The notes: generated from the letters alone by a model not told the origin. Positions 43,385 to 52,931 are shown, counted from the stretch's first letter. The stretch: 64,000 bases of DNA from Rhizobium lentis (GCF_017352135.1 NZ_CP071454.1:620001-684000); one strand, 5' to 3'. Numbers and translations: made by a program.

Positions 43385-44563
43385 TTAACGTGAAGCGACA
43401 GCAATATGGCTTGAAATTGCGAAGCTTTCCGGCAGCAAAAATTCACACGCTGTATCGGCCGCGATACAGACCGCCGCCTCCGCCAGCCGGTGGGCCAGCC
43501 CGAAACTGACCTTGAAGCCACCGGTCAATGCGACAAGTCGGGGATGGTCGGGATGGCGGCCGATCATCGGATCGCGGTCGATCGCCTTCGGGCGAAGCCC
43601 TGCCCAGCGTTCGACGACGGGCGCGTTGCGGAGCGCCGGCACGATGGCCCGCGCCGCCTCGATCAGCGCATCGAGCTGGGCATCTGTCGAAAAGGGATCG
43701 TCGAAGCGGTTCTCGCTGGTGCTGCCGATCGCCGCATGCCCAGCCTCATGCGCGACGACATAGAGCCCGTCGAGGAAGATCGTCGGCAGCGCCGGGTCAA
43801 CACCCGCTTTCAACAGCGCCGCCTGCCCTTTGACCGGCTGGCCGAGCGGCTGCGTCAAGCCGGGCGTCAGCCCCTGCAGCAGAGGAAAGGACTGATAGCC
43901 CGCGGCCAGAATGCAGCGGCCGAACGCAACGGTTTCGCTGCCTATCTCAGCCGTGCCTCGATCCGGATCGAGATCGGCGACCGGAGCATTTTTCATGATG
44001 CGCACATATTTTGTCCGCTGCAGAAAGGCGATCAGCGCCGAAATCAACGAGCGGGGGGCGACGCGGGCGGCAAGCGTGTCATGCACGAACCCGCTCTCGC
44101 CGGCGGACGCCTCGATCCAACCATCGACATTAGGCCTGTCGAGCACGTGCCAGTGGAAGCGCCGCTCGCCTGCCCGCCAGTGGCGTTCGGCATCCTCAAA
44201 ATGGCCATGGGCGATGCGGTTGAGATGCGGTTTCGGCAGCGGGATCAGCCGTCCGGACCTGTTGTAACCGGCTGAAAGCCCGGTCGCGGCTTCGAGCGCT
44301 GCGATCTCGGTTTCGAGCGATACCAGGGCGTCGAACTGGAATTGCTTCTTCTCCGACCACCGGTCCGGCATATGCGGCATCAGCGCGCCGAGCAGGCCGC
44401 CACTTGCCCCGCTGCCCAGGCTGCCGGCGTCGGCGAGAATGGTGTTTATGCCGCGACGCTCGGCGTGGACGGCCGCCCAGAGACCCATGATGCCGCCGCC
44501 GACGATCAGCAAGTCGCAAGAAGATTGACCGGACGCCGGCGCAGGACTATCGGCTTGTTCCAT
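43385..44563 (-). CDS. FAD-dependent oxidoreductase (MnmC C-domain type)
   Basis: 392 residues. The N-terminal dinucleotide motif DLLIVGGGIMGLWAAVHAERRG (FAD) and the DAO-type core (GLLGALMPHMPDRWSEKKQ, WIEASAGESGFVHDT, GFKVSFGLAHRLAEA) match the FAD half of MnmC. In E. coli MnmC this half is fused to the methyltransferase; here the halves are separate divergent genes. It would remove the carboxymethyl group of cmnm5U34 in tRNA. Its ATG overlaps the mnmD start on the opposite strand (CATG palindrome), so no intergenic promoter space exists. Confidence 0.85.
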   Translation of the reverse strand: MEQADSPAPASGQSSCDLLIVGGGIMGLWAAVHAERRGINTILADAGSLGSGASGGLLGALMPHMPDRWSEKKQFQFDALVSLETEIAALEAATGLSAGYNRSGRLIPLPKPHLNRIAHGHFEDAERHWRAGERRFHWHVLDRPNVDGWIEASAGESGFVHDTLAARVAPRSLISALIAFLQRTKYVRIMKNAPVADLDPDRGTAEIGSETVAFGRCILAAGYQSFPLLQGLTPGLTQPLGQPVKGQAALLKAGVDPALPTIFLDGLYVVAHEAGHAAIGSTSENRFDDPFSTDAQLDALIEAARAIVPALRNAPVVERWAGLRPKAIDRDPMIGRHPDHPRLVALTGGFKVSFGLAHRLAEAAVCIAADTACEFLLPESFAISSHIAVASR

Positions 44564-45290
44564 GGCAGAGATGAATCCAGATCAGATTGGCGCGGGCGCG
44601 CCGCAGCCGCTCGAATGGCGCGACGGCGATATGCCCTATTCCACCGCCTTTGGCGATCATTTTTATTGTCAGACCGATGGACGGCTGGAATGCGGCCATG
44701 TCTTCCTCGCCGGCAACGGCCTGCCCGAGCGCTGGAGTGGGCGGCAGGAATTCGTGATCGGCGAACTCGGCTTCGGCACCGGCCTGAACTTTGCCGAAAC
44801 CTGGCGGCAATGGAAGCTGCACCGTGAGAGTGGCCAGCATCTGCATTTCATCTCCTTCGAACTCCATCCGATGCGCAGCGAAGAAATCGGCAGGGCACTC
44901 TCGCACTGGTCGGAGATCGATGCCGAGCGCGAGGCCCTGACCGCGGCCTGGCCGCAGATGCCTGATGGTACCGTCTCACTCGATGTCGATGCCCAGACGC
45001 AGCTCAGCGTCGTCTGCGGGCCAGCGCTGGACGGCGTTGCCGCAGCAAAGCCCAGCTTCGACGCCTGGTATCTCGACGGCTTCGCGCCCTCGCGCAACGG
45101 CGACATGTGGTCGGAAGAACTGATGCGTGAGGTCAACGAAAAGACCGTTGCCGAAGGCACCTTCGCAACTTATGCCGCGGCCGGCTTCGTGCGCCGCAAC
45201 CTCATCGCGGCCGGTTTTACAGTCGAACGCCGCAAAGGCTTCGCCGGCAAGCGCGAAATGCTCTGCGGTATCAAGACTTCCTGCGCATAA
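44562..45290 (+). CDS. mnmD: tRNA (mnm5s2U34)-methyltransferase MnmD
   Basis: 242 residues with the DUF752 methyltransferase core: RQEFVIGELGFGTGLNFAETWRQW (SAM site), HFISFELHPMRSEEI, DAWYLDGFAPSRNGDMWSEELM and FATYAAAGFVRRNLIAAGF. It methylates nm5U34 to mnm5U34 in wobble positions of several tRNAs. An ATG at 44562 overlaps the start of the divergent FAD oxidoreductase; a second ATG at 44571 is also possible and would avoid the overlap. The 3' end is four bases from the converging hybrid kinase gene. Confidence 0.88.
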   Translation: MAEMNPDQIGAGAPQPLEWRDGDMPYSTAFGDHFYCQTDGRLECGHVFLAGNGLPERWSGRQEFVIGELGFGTGLNFAETWRQWKLHRESGQHLHFISFELHPMRSEEIGRALSHWSEIDAEREALTAAWPQMPDGTVSLDVDAQTQLSVVCGPALDGVAAAKPSFDAWYLDGFAPSRNGDMWSEELMREVNEKTVAEGTFATYAAAGFVRRNLIAAGFTVERRKGFAGKREMLCGIKTSCA

Positions 45291-45294
45291 AAGA

Positions 45295-48200
45295 TTAGTA
45301 GCTGGTGCGCTCCGGCTGGAACTCGTCCTTGCCGAGCCATTGCCGGATCTTCTCTTCCAGCAGTTCCGGGCTGATCGGCTTCGACATATAGTCGTCCATA
45401 CCGGCATCGAGGCAGAGTTCGCGATCGCTTTCAAGCGCATGGGCGGTGACGCCGATGATCGGCACCCGGTGGCCCTGTCCCTGTTCCCGTTCCCGGATCG
45501 TCCGCGTCGCCTCATGGCCGTTCATGACGGGCATCGAGACGTCCATCATGATGATGCGCGGCGTGTGCCGCTCCCAGGCGGCGACCGCCTGCTTGCCATT
45601 GGCAACGACCAGGAAGGAAAGGCCCGTCGACTGCAGGATTTGGGTAAAGACGATCTGGTTGACCTCATTGTCCTCGGCGACGAGCACGTCGACGAATTCG
45701 GCCGACCGCTTCTGCGGCTCGGGCGCAGGTGCGGGCGCCGGCACGGCCGATTCCGCCTGCAGCCGGGCGATCTCGGCTTCCGAAGCCTGTTTCACACGTC
45801 GGGCGCGCACCACTTCAACGACGGTGTTGCGCAGCACGTTGGCGCGTGCCGGCTTCATCAGATGCGCGTGGCCGTTCAGCGCTGCAAATTCCTTTTCCGT
45901 GCCGGAAATATCCATCGACGTCAGGAAGATGATCGGCAGCTCGACGAAGCGGGGATCGGCGCGCAGCCGACGCGCGACATCGGCGCCGTTCATGTCGGGC
46001 ATGTGATAGTCGAGCACGACGGCATCGACGGTGACGCCGAGATCGGCCGCCGCTTCCAGGATCGCAAGACCGGTGCCGCCGCCCTCGGCGGCCACACCGT
46101 CGAAGCCCCAGAGTGAAAGCTGCTCGGTGAGGATGCGCCGGTTCACCTCATTGTCGTCGACGACGAGAATGCGCGCGCCCTGCACATTGATCGGCAGCGG
46201 CTTCGGCTCGAGGCGGGCGGCCGCCACCGCAAAGGGGAGGTTGATGGTGAAGATCGAACCCTTGCCCCATTCGCTCTCGACATTGATATAGCCGCCGAAG
46301 AGATCGACGAGGCCAGCGGTTATCGCAAGGCCGAGCCCCGTTCCCTCATGCCGCCGGGTCGAGGAGGCGTCGACCTGCGAGAACTTGTCGAAGACGGATG
46401 CGAGCTTTTCGCTTGGAATGCCGATGCCCGTATCTTCGATGCGGATGCTCGCCATGATCTCGCCGCCGGCGATCGTCTCGAAGCCGACATCGACGAAGAC
46501 ATGGCCGCGTTCGGTGAATTTGACGGCATTGCCGACCAGATTGGTCACGATCTGGCGGAACCGCCCGGCGTCTCCGATCACGGCGGCAGGCAGATCCGGA
46601 GCTGCCCGCACCAGGAGCTCGATATTCTTCTCGGCAGCATGCGAGGACAGGAGCGTCGCCACGTCCTCCACCGCTTCGGTGATATCGAAGGCGGCTTTCC
46701 GCAGTTTCATCTGCCCGGCATCGATCTTCGAGAAGTCGAGGATGTCGTTGATAATGGTCAGCAGCGCATTGCCCGATTTGACGATGATATCGATGAAGGT
46801 CTTCTGGCGCGTATCGAGATTGGTCTTGGCAAGCAATTCCGCCATGCCCAGCACGCCGTTCATCGGCGTCCGGATTTCGTGGCTCATATTGGCAAGGAAC
46901 TCGGATTTGGCGCGGTCGGCGGCTTCTGCGCGCGACAGGAGCTCGCGCAATTCCGCCTCGCGGCTCTTGAGCTCGGTGACATCGGTGAAAAGCGCGACCC
47001 AATGCTGTCCCCGGCTGACCGTCGCATCCATGTTCACCCAGCGCTCGCCGCCGACATGGAAAACGGTGGAAATCGGCTGCCCGGTCGCGATATTGGCGCG
47101 CCACTCCTGCAGGATTTCGTCTGCAGCATCGTGGAAATCACCGCGCGCCGCGCAGAATTCGAACATGCCGAGCCAGCCCTGACCAGCCTCAATATAATGG
47201 GGCGGGATCTGCAGGATGTCGGCCATCGCCTCGTTGGACATCTTGATGATGCTGTCCTGGACGATGGCAAGGCCTTGGGACATGGCATGCGTCGCATCGC
47301 GCATCATTTCGCCGAGCCGCTCGAGCGCGGCCCGCGTCTCGTGGATCTCCTTTTCCCGTTCGCGCACCGCCGAAATATCGGAATAGGTGAGCAGGATGCG
47401 GTCGTTGGAGATGCGGCGGCTGTCGAAGATGACGGATTTGCCGCCCGCCCAGCCGAGTTCGATCGGTTCCGGCACTTCGGCTTCGAACAGGTGCTTGCGG
47501 AAGGCGTAGATTTCCTCCGGCGCCTGCGTTCCGTCGTAGCGGCCGAGCTCGTTGTTGCGGCGGATGACGTCGAGGAAAGGGCGACCGTCGAAGCGATCGT
47601 CGAGCGGCAGTTCCCAGATGCTGTAGAACTCGTCGTTGACGTAGAGAATCCGATGGTCGTTATCGAGGATCAGCACGCCGACCGGCAGCGAACGCAGAAT
47701 GCTCTCGATGTCCCGATGCAGTATTTCTTCCTGCTTGCGTGACTCAATCAACGCCTTCTCGCGTTCCTTGAGCGGCGAGATATCGGAAAAGGAGCCGACA
47801 ACATAAGTTCGCCCATCCGCCGTCACGACGCGGTTGACGCGCGAGATGACTGGATAGACATGGCCGCTCTGGCTCGGCATCTCGCTCTCGAGCTCCACCG
47901 AAATGCCGTCCCTGAGCGCCAGCAGGTTTTCCTGGTAGATCGCCTCAGCGCCTTCCGGCCCGAACATTTCGTGTTCGGTCATTCCCAGATACTCGGAGCG
48001 GGAGCGGCCGCTGAAGGTCTCATAATACTTATTGGCATAGACCAGGTGGTGCTTGTCGTCGCGGACGAAGACGGCAACCGGCAAGTCCTCCAGGACGGTG
48101 CGCAGAACGTCGAGTTCGTTGACGCTCTCCCCCCAGGCCGATTCGCCGGCGGCCGCAGGCTTCGCGCCCTTGTGATAGGCGGCGTTGACGACCAGCGGAC

Positions 48201-48690
48201 GGCCGTCTGCCGCAAAGATGCCGATCGGATGCTCGAGCTTTTCCAGCGCTTCGCGCACCTCAGCGAAATCGGCGGCAATTCCGGAATCGTTTACAGTCTT
48301 AGAGTTGCCGGTAACCCCCCTGTCGGCAATGGCGCTGCGCTCGCGGGCTTCAAAAATGCCGAGCACATAGATCCGCTCCGACGACGGCGAGAAACTTTCG
48401 ATCTGGACGCGCTCGTGACGGCGGCTATCCGCGTCGAAGCAGATGGCGCTTTCCTCAGTGCCGAACACCAGCGCCCGACGTTCCCTGTCTTCGCGATCCT
48501 CTTCCTCGGGGCGGTCAAACAGTTCGCGGCTGCGCCTGCCGATGAAATCGGAAATCTCGCGGCCGAAGAAGTCGGCATAGGCCTTGTTGACGGCGACATA
48601 GCGCAACTCGCTGTTCTTGACATAGGCCGGGGTATCCAGATCGGCGATCCGGCGGCAGGCCAATTCCAGTATGTCCCCGGCTGATTTCAA
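45295..48690 (-). CDS. Hybrid sensor histidine kinase, four PAS domains and two receivers
   Basis: 1131 residues, no membrane segment seen. PAS-type sensor domains lie at about 15-115, 195-305, 330-442 and 455-572. A HisKA domain has His604 (SHEIRTP). The HATPase has NLVGNAVKFTERG and DTGIGI...GTGLGLAI (717-791). A first receiver covers 838-960 with Asp894, and a second 1000-1120 with Asp1050 and Lys1104. It is a cytoplasmic multi-input phosphorelay kinase; an HPt protein would have to be supplied elsewhere. The start is TTG at 48690 with GGAG 12 bases upstream. A CtrA-type site (48751-48766) is 61-76 bases before the start. Confidence 0.93.
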   Translation of the reverse strand: MKSAGDILELACRRIADLDTPAYVKNSELRYVAVNKAYADFFGREISDFIGRRSRELFDRPEEEDREDRERRALVFGTEESAICFDADSRRHERVQIESFSPSSERIYVLGIFEARERSAIADRGVTGNSKTVNDSGIAADFAEVREALEKLEHPIGIFAADGRPLVVNAAYHKGAKPAAAGESAWGESVNELDVLRTVLEDLPVAVFVRDDKHHLVYANKYYETFSGRSRSEYLGMTEHEMFGPEGAEAIYQENLLALRDGISVELESEMPSQSGHVYPVISRVNRVVTADGRTYVVGSFSDISPLKEREKALIESRKQEEILHRDIESILRSLPVGVLILDNDHRILYVNDEFYSIWELPLDDRFDGRPFLDVIRRNNELGRYDGTQAPEEIYAFRKHLFEAEVPEPIELGWAGGKSVIFDSRRISNDRILLTYSDISAVREREKEIHETRAALERLGEMMRDATHAMSQGLAIVQDSIIKMSNEAMADILQIPPHYIEAGQGWLGMFEFCAARGDFHDAADEILQEWRANIATGQPISTVFHVGGERWVNMDATVSRGQHWVALFTDVTELKSREAELRELLSRAEAADRAKSEFLANMSHEIRTPMNGVLGMAELLAKTNLDTRQKTFIDIIVKSGNALLTIINDILDFSKIDAGQMKLRKAAFDITEAVEDVATLLSSHAAEKNIELLVRAAPDLPAAVIGDAGRFRQIVTNLVGNAVKFTERGHVFVDVGFETIAGGEIMASIRIEDTGIGIPSEKLASVFDKFSQVDASSTRRHEGTGLGLAITAGLVDLFGGYINVESEWGKGSIFTINLPFAVAAARLEPKPLPINVQGARILVVDDNEVNRRILTEQLSLWGFDGVAAEGGGTGLAILEAAADLGVTVDAVVLDYHMPDMNGADVARRLRADPRFVELPIIFLTSMDISGTEKEFAALNGHAHLMKPARANVLRNTVVEVVRARRVKQASEAEIARLQAESAVPAPAPAPEPQKRSAEFVDVLVAEDNEVNQIVFTQILQSTGLSFLVVANGKQAVAAWERHTPRIIMMDVSMPVMNGHEATRTIREREQGQGHRVPIIGVTAHALESDRELCLDAGMDDYMSKPISPELLEEKIRQWLGKDEFQPERTSY

Positions 48691-49019
48691 GAAGTTATCG
48701 CTCCCGCAATGAGTGAAATATCAACTACAAAGACTATAACGCCAAGGCTTTTAACAAGGTTTTAACCATAAATTTCGAGGGCGGAATTTTACAAGCCGGC
48801 TTACCAGCTGGAGCGGCCCCCGTTTTCGGCACGAGACCCAAAGCATGCCGTCATCGGCAGCAAATCCGATCGGCGGCGATGCGCTTTTATTCTTGGTTGG
48901 CCATTGAAATCATGACGAAAATTTAATGCGGTAACCGCTTGCGCGGTCATCGCACTGCCGCGATCGGGGCGGAGTCTGGCCGTGGCTTTATGGAAGCCAG
49001 TCTAGATAAGGATGATACT
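48691..49019. other. AT-richer divergent promoter region
   Basis: Between the hybrid kinase and the small secreted protein gene. It holds the CtrA-type site listed separately and, near 48935-48955, a GC-rich palindrome-like patch (CCGCTTGCGCGG). No reading frame is supported. Confidence 0.5.
48751..48766 (-). promoter_or_regulatory. CtrA-type site upstream of the hybrid kinase
   Basis: TTAACAAGGTTTTAAC fits the alphaproteobacterial CtrA consensus TTAA-N7-TTAAC exactly. It lies 61-76 bases upstream of the kinase TTG start. A chance match in this AT-rich stretch is possible, but the consensus is full-length. Confidence 0.55.
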
Positions 49020-49328
49020 ATGTCCGTTTTTCATAAGACCATGGCAACGGGCCTGATGGCGCTGACCTTTGCCGGCGCCTCGCTCGCCACTGCCACCACC
49101 GCCGATGCCCATCCGCGCGATGCCTTCTGGGGCGGCCTTGCCGCCGGCGTCGTCGGCGGCGCTCTGCTCTCGGAAGCCGCCCGCCCCGCCTACCCTGTTT
49201 ATCCAGCCTACCCCGTCTATCGCCCCTATCCCGTCTACCGGACCTATTACCGGCCGTCCTATTGCCATATCGAATGGCGGCACGATCGCTGGGGCGAGCC
49301 CTACCGCGTGAAAGTCTGCCCGGAATAG
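49020..49328 (+). CDS. Small secreted Tyr/Pro-repeat protein
   Basis: 102 residues. An Ala-rich signal peptide (residues 1-32, MALTFAGASLATATTADAH) is followed by a Gly-rich patch (FWGGLAAGVVGGALL), a YPVYPAYPVYRPYPVYRTY repeat and a C-terminal CHIEWRHDRWGEPYRVKVC. Two cysteines near the end could pair. I chose the ATG at 49020 (AAGGAT upstream); the longer frame from 48939 lacks a signal. Similar short YPVY-repeat proteins occur across Rhizobiales without known function, probably in the periplasm or outer envelope. Confidence 0.85.
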   Translation: MSVFHKTMATGLMALTFAGASLATATTADAHPRDAFWGGLAAGVVGGALLSEAARPAYPVYPAYPVYRPYPVYRTYYRPSYCHIEWRHDRWGEPYRVKVCPE

Positions 49329-49395
49329 AAAACCGCATCCGGCGCCGCTTGACCTCCCGGCGGCGCCGGTCCAATCCTCCGATAGGAGGATCAGT

Positions 49396-50511
49396 ATGCC
49401 GGAACCGCTCAAGAACCTGTTGCATGAAGGGCTGGCCCGCGACATGTCCGATCGCATCGCCGCCCACGCGCCCGCCTTCGACCGGGACCGTTTTGTGGCA
49501 CTGGCGACCGATGGCCTCGCAGCTCTGGAACTGATGGAACGCTCGGCGCTGATCCGCGACGCATTGTTTGCGACAATGCCCCGCGATTTTCCTGAAGCCG
49601 CCGCCATCCTGAAGGCGAGTCTGCCTGTAGCTGGCAGATCCGGACTCTCAGGCTGGATGCTGCTGCCGGTCAACCAGTTCATCGCCGCGCGCGGCCCTGA
49701 TCATTTCGATCTCGGGCTCGATCTCTTGAAGGCGCTCACGCGGCATTTCACAGCCGAGTATGGCATCCGCCCCTTTATCCATCGTGACCAGCAGCGCGCG
49801 CTCGCCATCATCTCCGGCTGGGTCGGCGATCCCGATCAGCATGTGCGCCGTCTCGCAAGCGAGGGAACGCGGCCGCGCCTACCGTGGGCGATGCGGCTGC
49901 CGCAGCTCGTCAAGGAACCGGCGCCGATCCTGCCCATCCTGACCGCGCTGATGGACGATCCGGAGGATTACGTGCGCCGCTCCGTCGCCAACAGTTTGAA
50001 CGATATCGCAAAGGATCATCCGGATATGGTCGCCGCCTTCATCGCCGGCCATATCGAGGGCGCCTCGGCCGAGCGCCGCTGGCTGCTGAAACATGCCTCG
50101 CGCACGCTGCTCAAGAAGGGCCACGCGCAGGCGCTCGCCAATTTCGGCTTCGGCGCGGCGGCCTCCCTCGACTGCGAATTGCGGCTCGCAAGCAACGAGG
50201 TCATCTTCGGCGACGGGCTGGATTTCGAAATCCGCGTGACGAATTCAGGCGAAACCACGCACGCGCTGATGATCGATTATGCCATCCACCACGTGAAGGC
50301 CGACGGGTCACTCTCGCCGAAGGTTTTCAAATGCAAGACCGTCACACTCGCGCCCGGCCAAAGCCACGCGATTGAGCGCCGCCACGCCATGCGGCCGATC
50401 ACGACGCGGCGCTATTATCCCGGCGAACACCGAATCGCCATCCTCGTCAACGGCGTAGAAAGCGCCTCGCAAAGCTTCGTCCTCAGGATGCCGTCGCCCG
50501 CCCCGCGCTGA
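49396..50511 (+). CDS. alkC: DNA alkylation repair glycosylase AlkC
   Basis: 371 residues. Residues 1-240 are an all-helical HEAT-like repeat domain (MERSALIRDALFATMPRDFPEAA, GWVGDPDQHVRRLASEGTRPRLPWA, YVRRSVANSLNDIAKDHPD). Residues 250-371 form a beta-rich Ig-like domain (LRLASNEVIFGDGLDFEIRVTNSGET, YYPGEHRIAILVNG). AlkC excises 3-methyladenine and 3-methylcytosine without base flipping; a C-terminal Ig-like domain is known in some AlkC proteins. It has its own AGGAGGA ribosome-binding site. Confidence 0.92.
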   Translation: MPEPLKNLLHEGLARDMSDRIAAHAPAFDRDRFVALATDGLAALELMERSALIRDALFATMPRDFPEAAAILKASLPVAGRSGLSGWMLLPVNQFIAARGPDHFDLGLDLLKALTRHFTAEYGIRPFIHRDQQRALAIISGWVGDPDQHVRRLASEGTRPRLPWAMRLPQLVKEPAPILPILTALMDDPEDYVRRSVANSLNDIAKDHPDMVAAFIAGHIEGASAERRWLLKHASRTLLKKGHAQALANFGFGAAASLDCELRLASNEVIFGDGLDFEIRVTNSGETTHALMIDYAIHHVKADGSLSPKVFKCKTVTLAPGQSHAIERRHAMRPITTRRYYPGEHRIAILVNGVESASQSFVLRMPSPAPR

Positions 50512-50806
50512 GGCTTTTTGTGCGCTGCACTTGACTTTCCCTGAGAACTAGCCCAAATGCGGCTCAGCTTTCACCCTTCCGGCCGCCGCGTGAGCGTGCC
50601 CCTGCTCGAAAATACGAAACGCAGGAAGAAGGGACAAAAGCGCATTTCGATAGAGCGCCGCACTCCTAAGAGCGGCCAGAAGCGCTGGAAAGCTTTTTTC
50701 CAACTTGCAAGTTCCCACTTCACGCGGGGTTCTTGACGCCAGAATGAAACCGGATCGCATGGTGCGTTCCGGCGATATTCGTTGTGGCGCCCCGAAAGGT
50801 TATGAC

Positions 50807-52435
50807 TTGACCAATTTTGAATCGCTTGGTGTCTCCAAGCCGATCGTCGCCACCTTGTTCCAGCTCGGCATCGAAACGCCGACGCCGATCCAGGAACAGG
50901 CCATTCCCCTCCTTATTTCAGGCCGCGATCTGATCGGCCTCGCCCAGACCGGAACCGGCAAGACCGCCGCCTTCGGCCTGCCGCTCATCGAGAGGCTGCT
51001 TGCCGACGAGCGCCGCCCCGATAACCGCACGACGCGGACGCTGATCCTTGCCCCGACGCGCGAACTGGTGAACCAGATCGCCGAGAACCTGAAGAAGTTC
51101 ATCCGCAAGTCACCGCTGCGCATCAACGTCGTTGTCGGCGGTGTTTCGATCAACAAGCAGCAGCTTCAGCTCGAAAAGGGCACCGACATCCTGGTCGCCA
51201 CTCCGGGCCGCCTGCTCGATCTCGTCAACCGCCGTGCCATTACGCTGACGACGGTGCGCTATCTCGTGCTCGACGAGGCCGACCAGATGCTCGATCTCGG
51301 CTTCGTCCACGATCTGCGCAAGATCGCCAAGCTGGTGCCGAAGAAGCGTCAGACGATGCTGTTTTCGGCCACCATGCCGAAGGCTATCGCCGATCTCGCC
51401 GGCGAATATCTCGTCGATCCCGTCAAGGTCGAAGTCACGCCTCCCGGCAAGGCTGCTGACAAGGTCGAGCAATATGTCCATTTCGTCGGCGGCAAGAACG
51501 ACAAGACCGAACTGCTGCGCAAATCGCTGACAGAAAACCCTGACGGCCGCGCCATCGTCTTCCTGCGCACCAAGCACGGTGCGGAGAAGCTGATGAAGCA
51601 TCTCGACAATATCGGTTACTCCGTCGCCTCGATCCACGGCAACAAGAGCCAGGGTCAGCGCGAGCGGGCGCTGAAGGCCTTCCGCGACGGCAGCATCAAG
51701 ACGCTGATTGCCACCGACGTCGCCGCCCGCGGCATCGACATCCCGGCCGTCAGCCATGTCTACAACTACGACCTGCCGGAAGTGCCCGACGCCTATGTCC
51801 ATCGCATCGGCCGCACGGCGCGCGCCGGCCGCGATGGCATTGCCATCGCTTTCTGCGCCCCCGATGAAGCCAAGCTGCTGCGTGATATCGAGCGCCTGAT
51901 GGGCATCGACATTGCGGTAGCCAGCGGTGAACCGCCGGCCCATATCAGCGCCGGTGGCCCGCGTCGCGGCAATGGCAACAACCGCAACCGCGGCGGCGGT
52001 CAAGGTCGCGAAAACAATGGTCGCGGCGAAGGCCGTGGCGACCAGAACCGCTCGGAACATCGCGGCAGCCGTCAGGAACGCCGCCCACGCCCTGAGCGCA
52101 CCGGCCGCAACGAGGATTTCCGCGGTCAGCACCGCAGCGAAGCGGCTCCGGATCTCGGCGCCGACAATGATCTAGTCTCGACCTCCGATTTCCGCCCGGC
52201 GAAGCAGCGCCCCGCGCATGGCGGCCCCAATGGCCATCATGCCAATGGCGAGCCGAGCGGTCATCACCGCGGTAACGGCCGTCATGCCCACGGCCGCCCG
52301 GCTCGCAAGCACGGCGAAGACCGCGGCCAGCACCAGGCCCAGGGCGGCGAACAGCGGCGCGACGGCAACGGCGGCAACCGCCGCGGCGGCTCGGGCTCTC
52401 GCAATGGCGGCGGCCAGCGCCGCGAACGCGCCTGA
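50807..52435 (+). CDS. DEAD-box RNA helicase with disordered Gly/Arg tail (RhlE-like)
   Basis: 542 residues. The core has the Q motif GIETPTPIQEQAIP, Walker A AQTGTGKT, PTRELVNQIAE, DEAD in LVLDEADQMLDLGF, SATMP, and HRIGRTARAGRDG (motif VI). The last ~160 residues are Gly/Arg/Asn/His-rich (RGGxxGxENNGR type), probably RNA-binding. I prefer the TTG at 50807 (AAAGG upstream, start ...TNFESLGVSKP) over the ATG at 50705, but both are open. The ~295 bases upstream from alkC look like a leader region; I found no gene there. RNA unwinding in ribosome assembly or cold adaptation is the likely role. Confidence 0.9.
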   Translation: MTNFESLGVSKPIVATLFQLGIETPTPIQEQAIPLLISGRDLIGLAQTGTGKTAAFGLPLIERLLADERRPDNRTTRTLILAPTRELVNQIAENLKKFIRKSPLRINVVVGGVSINKQQLQLEKGTDILVATPGRLLDLVNRRAITLTTVRYLVLDEADQMLDLGFVHDLRKIAKLVPKKRQTMLFSATMPKAIADLAGEYLVDPVKVEVTPPGKAADKVEQYVHFVGGKNDKTELLRKSLTENPDGRAIVFLRTKHGAEKLMKHLDNIGYSVASIHGNKSQGQRERALKAFRDGSIKTLIATDVAARGIDIPAVSHVYNYDLPEVPDAYVHRIGRTARAGRDGIAIAFCAPDEAKLLRDIERLMGIDIAVASGEPPAHISAGGPRRGNGNNRNRGGGQGRENNGRGEGRGDQNRSEHRGSRQERRPRPERTGRNEDFRGQHRSEAAPDLGADNDLVSTSDFRPAKQRPAHGGPNGHHANGEPSGHHRGNGRHAHGRPARKHGEDRGQHQAQGGEQRRDGNGGNRRGGSGSRNGGGQRRERA

Positions 52436-52488
52436 ACGCCGATTGATTTAAAGGAGAAAAGGCCGGACCTTTGGCCTTGAATATTGGG

Positions 52489-52523
52489 AGGCCGGAGCAT
52501 CTGTTGGGATGCCCGGCCTTTTT
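52489..52523 (+). terminator. Rho-independent terminator of the helicase gene
   Basis: AGGCCGG-A-GCATC pairs with GATGCCCGGCCT (one bulged A) around a TGTTGG loop, followed by TTTTCTCGTTTT. It lies 55 bases after the helicase stop. Confidence 0.9.
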
Positions 52524-52639
52524 CTCGTTTTGTCATGGCATCACCGCATCAGCCGTACACGGTCACAGTTCCCGGTTTCTGTACGCATCCTTGAGAAAAT
52601 CGAAGCCTCCTTCGCAGCGGCGACGGAAGTCTGGCCAAA

Positions 52640-52891
52640 TCAGCGCGATGTGAAGGCGCCGCCGACGGGCATCGCGACGCCGATGATGAAGCTCGCCGCT
52701 GGGCTGCATAGCCAGAGCACAGCAGCGGCGAACTCTGCGACGGCAGCCATATTCGTCGACCGCGCGGTCGGCGACGGCGCGACCGGCACCTCATCAGCGA
52801 CATCGCAAGCCATGCCGATCGCGTTGCGCCTGCCCATCGATCTTATTTGGTTGAACAGACCGCTACGCACCCGGAGGAGTCGCGAAGCCAA
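52640..52891 (-). pseudogene. Remnant of a short-chain dehydrogenase (SDR) gene
   Basis: The frame (83 codons) joins an SDR-like fragment, NAIGMACDVADEVPV, directly to a C-terminal piece, EFAAAVLWLCSPAASFIIGVAMPVGGAFTSR, abbreviated here by its motifs AAVLWLCSPAASF and GVAMPV. The central 130 or so residues with the Tyr-x3-Lys active site are absent, and the expected DGGF near the end reads GGAF. It lies just upstream of, and divergent from, an AraC gene, the usual place for a regulated SDR. The 52531-52639 stretch holds nothing recognised. Confidence 0.65.
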
Positions 52892-52931
52892 CCCGCTTGA
52901 ATGCCGGACCCTTAAGACCTAAATTGGCTCC

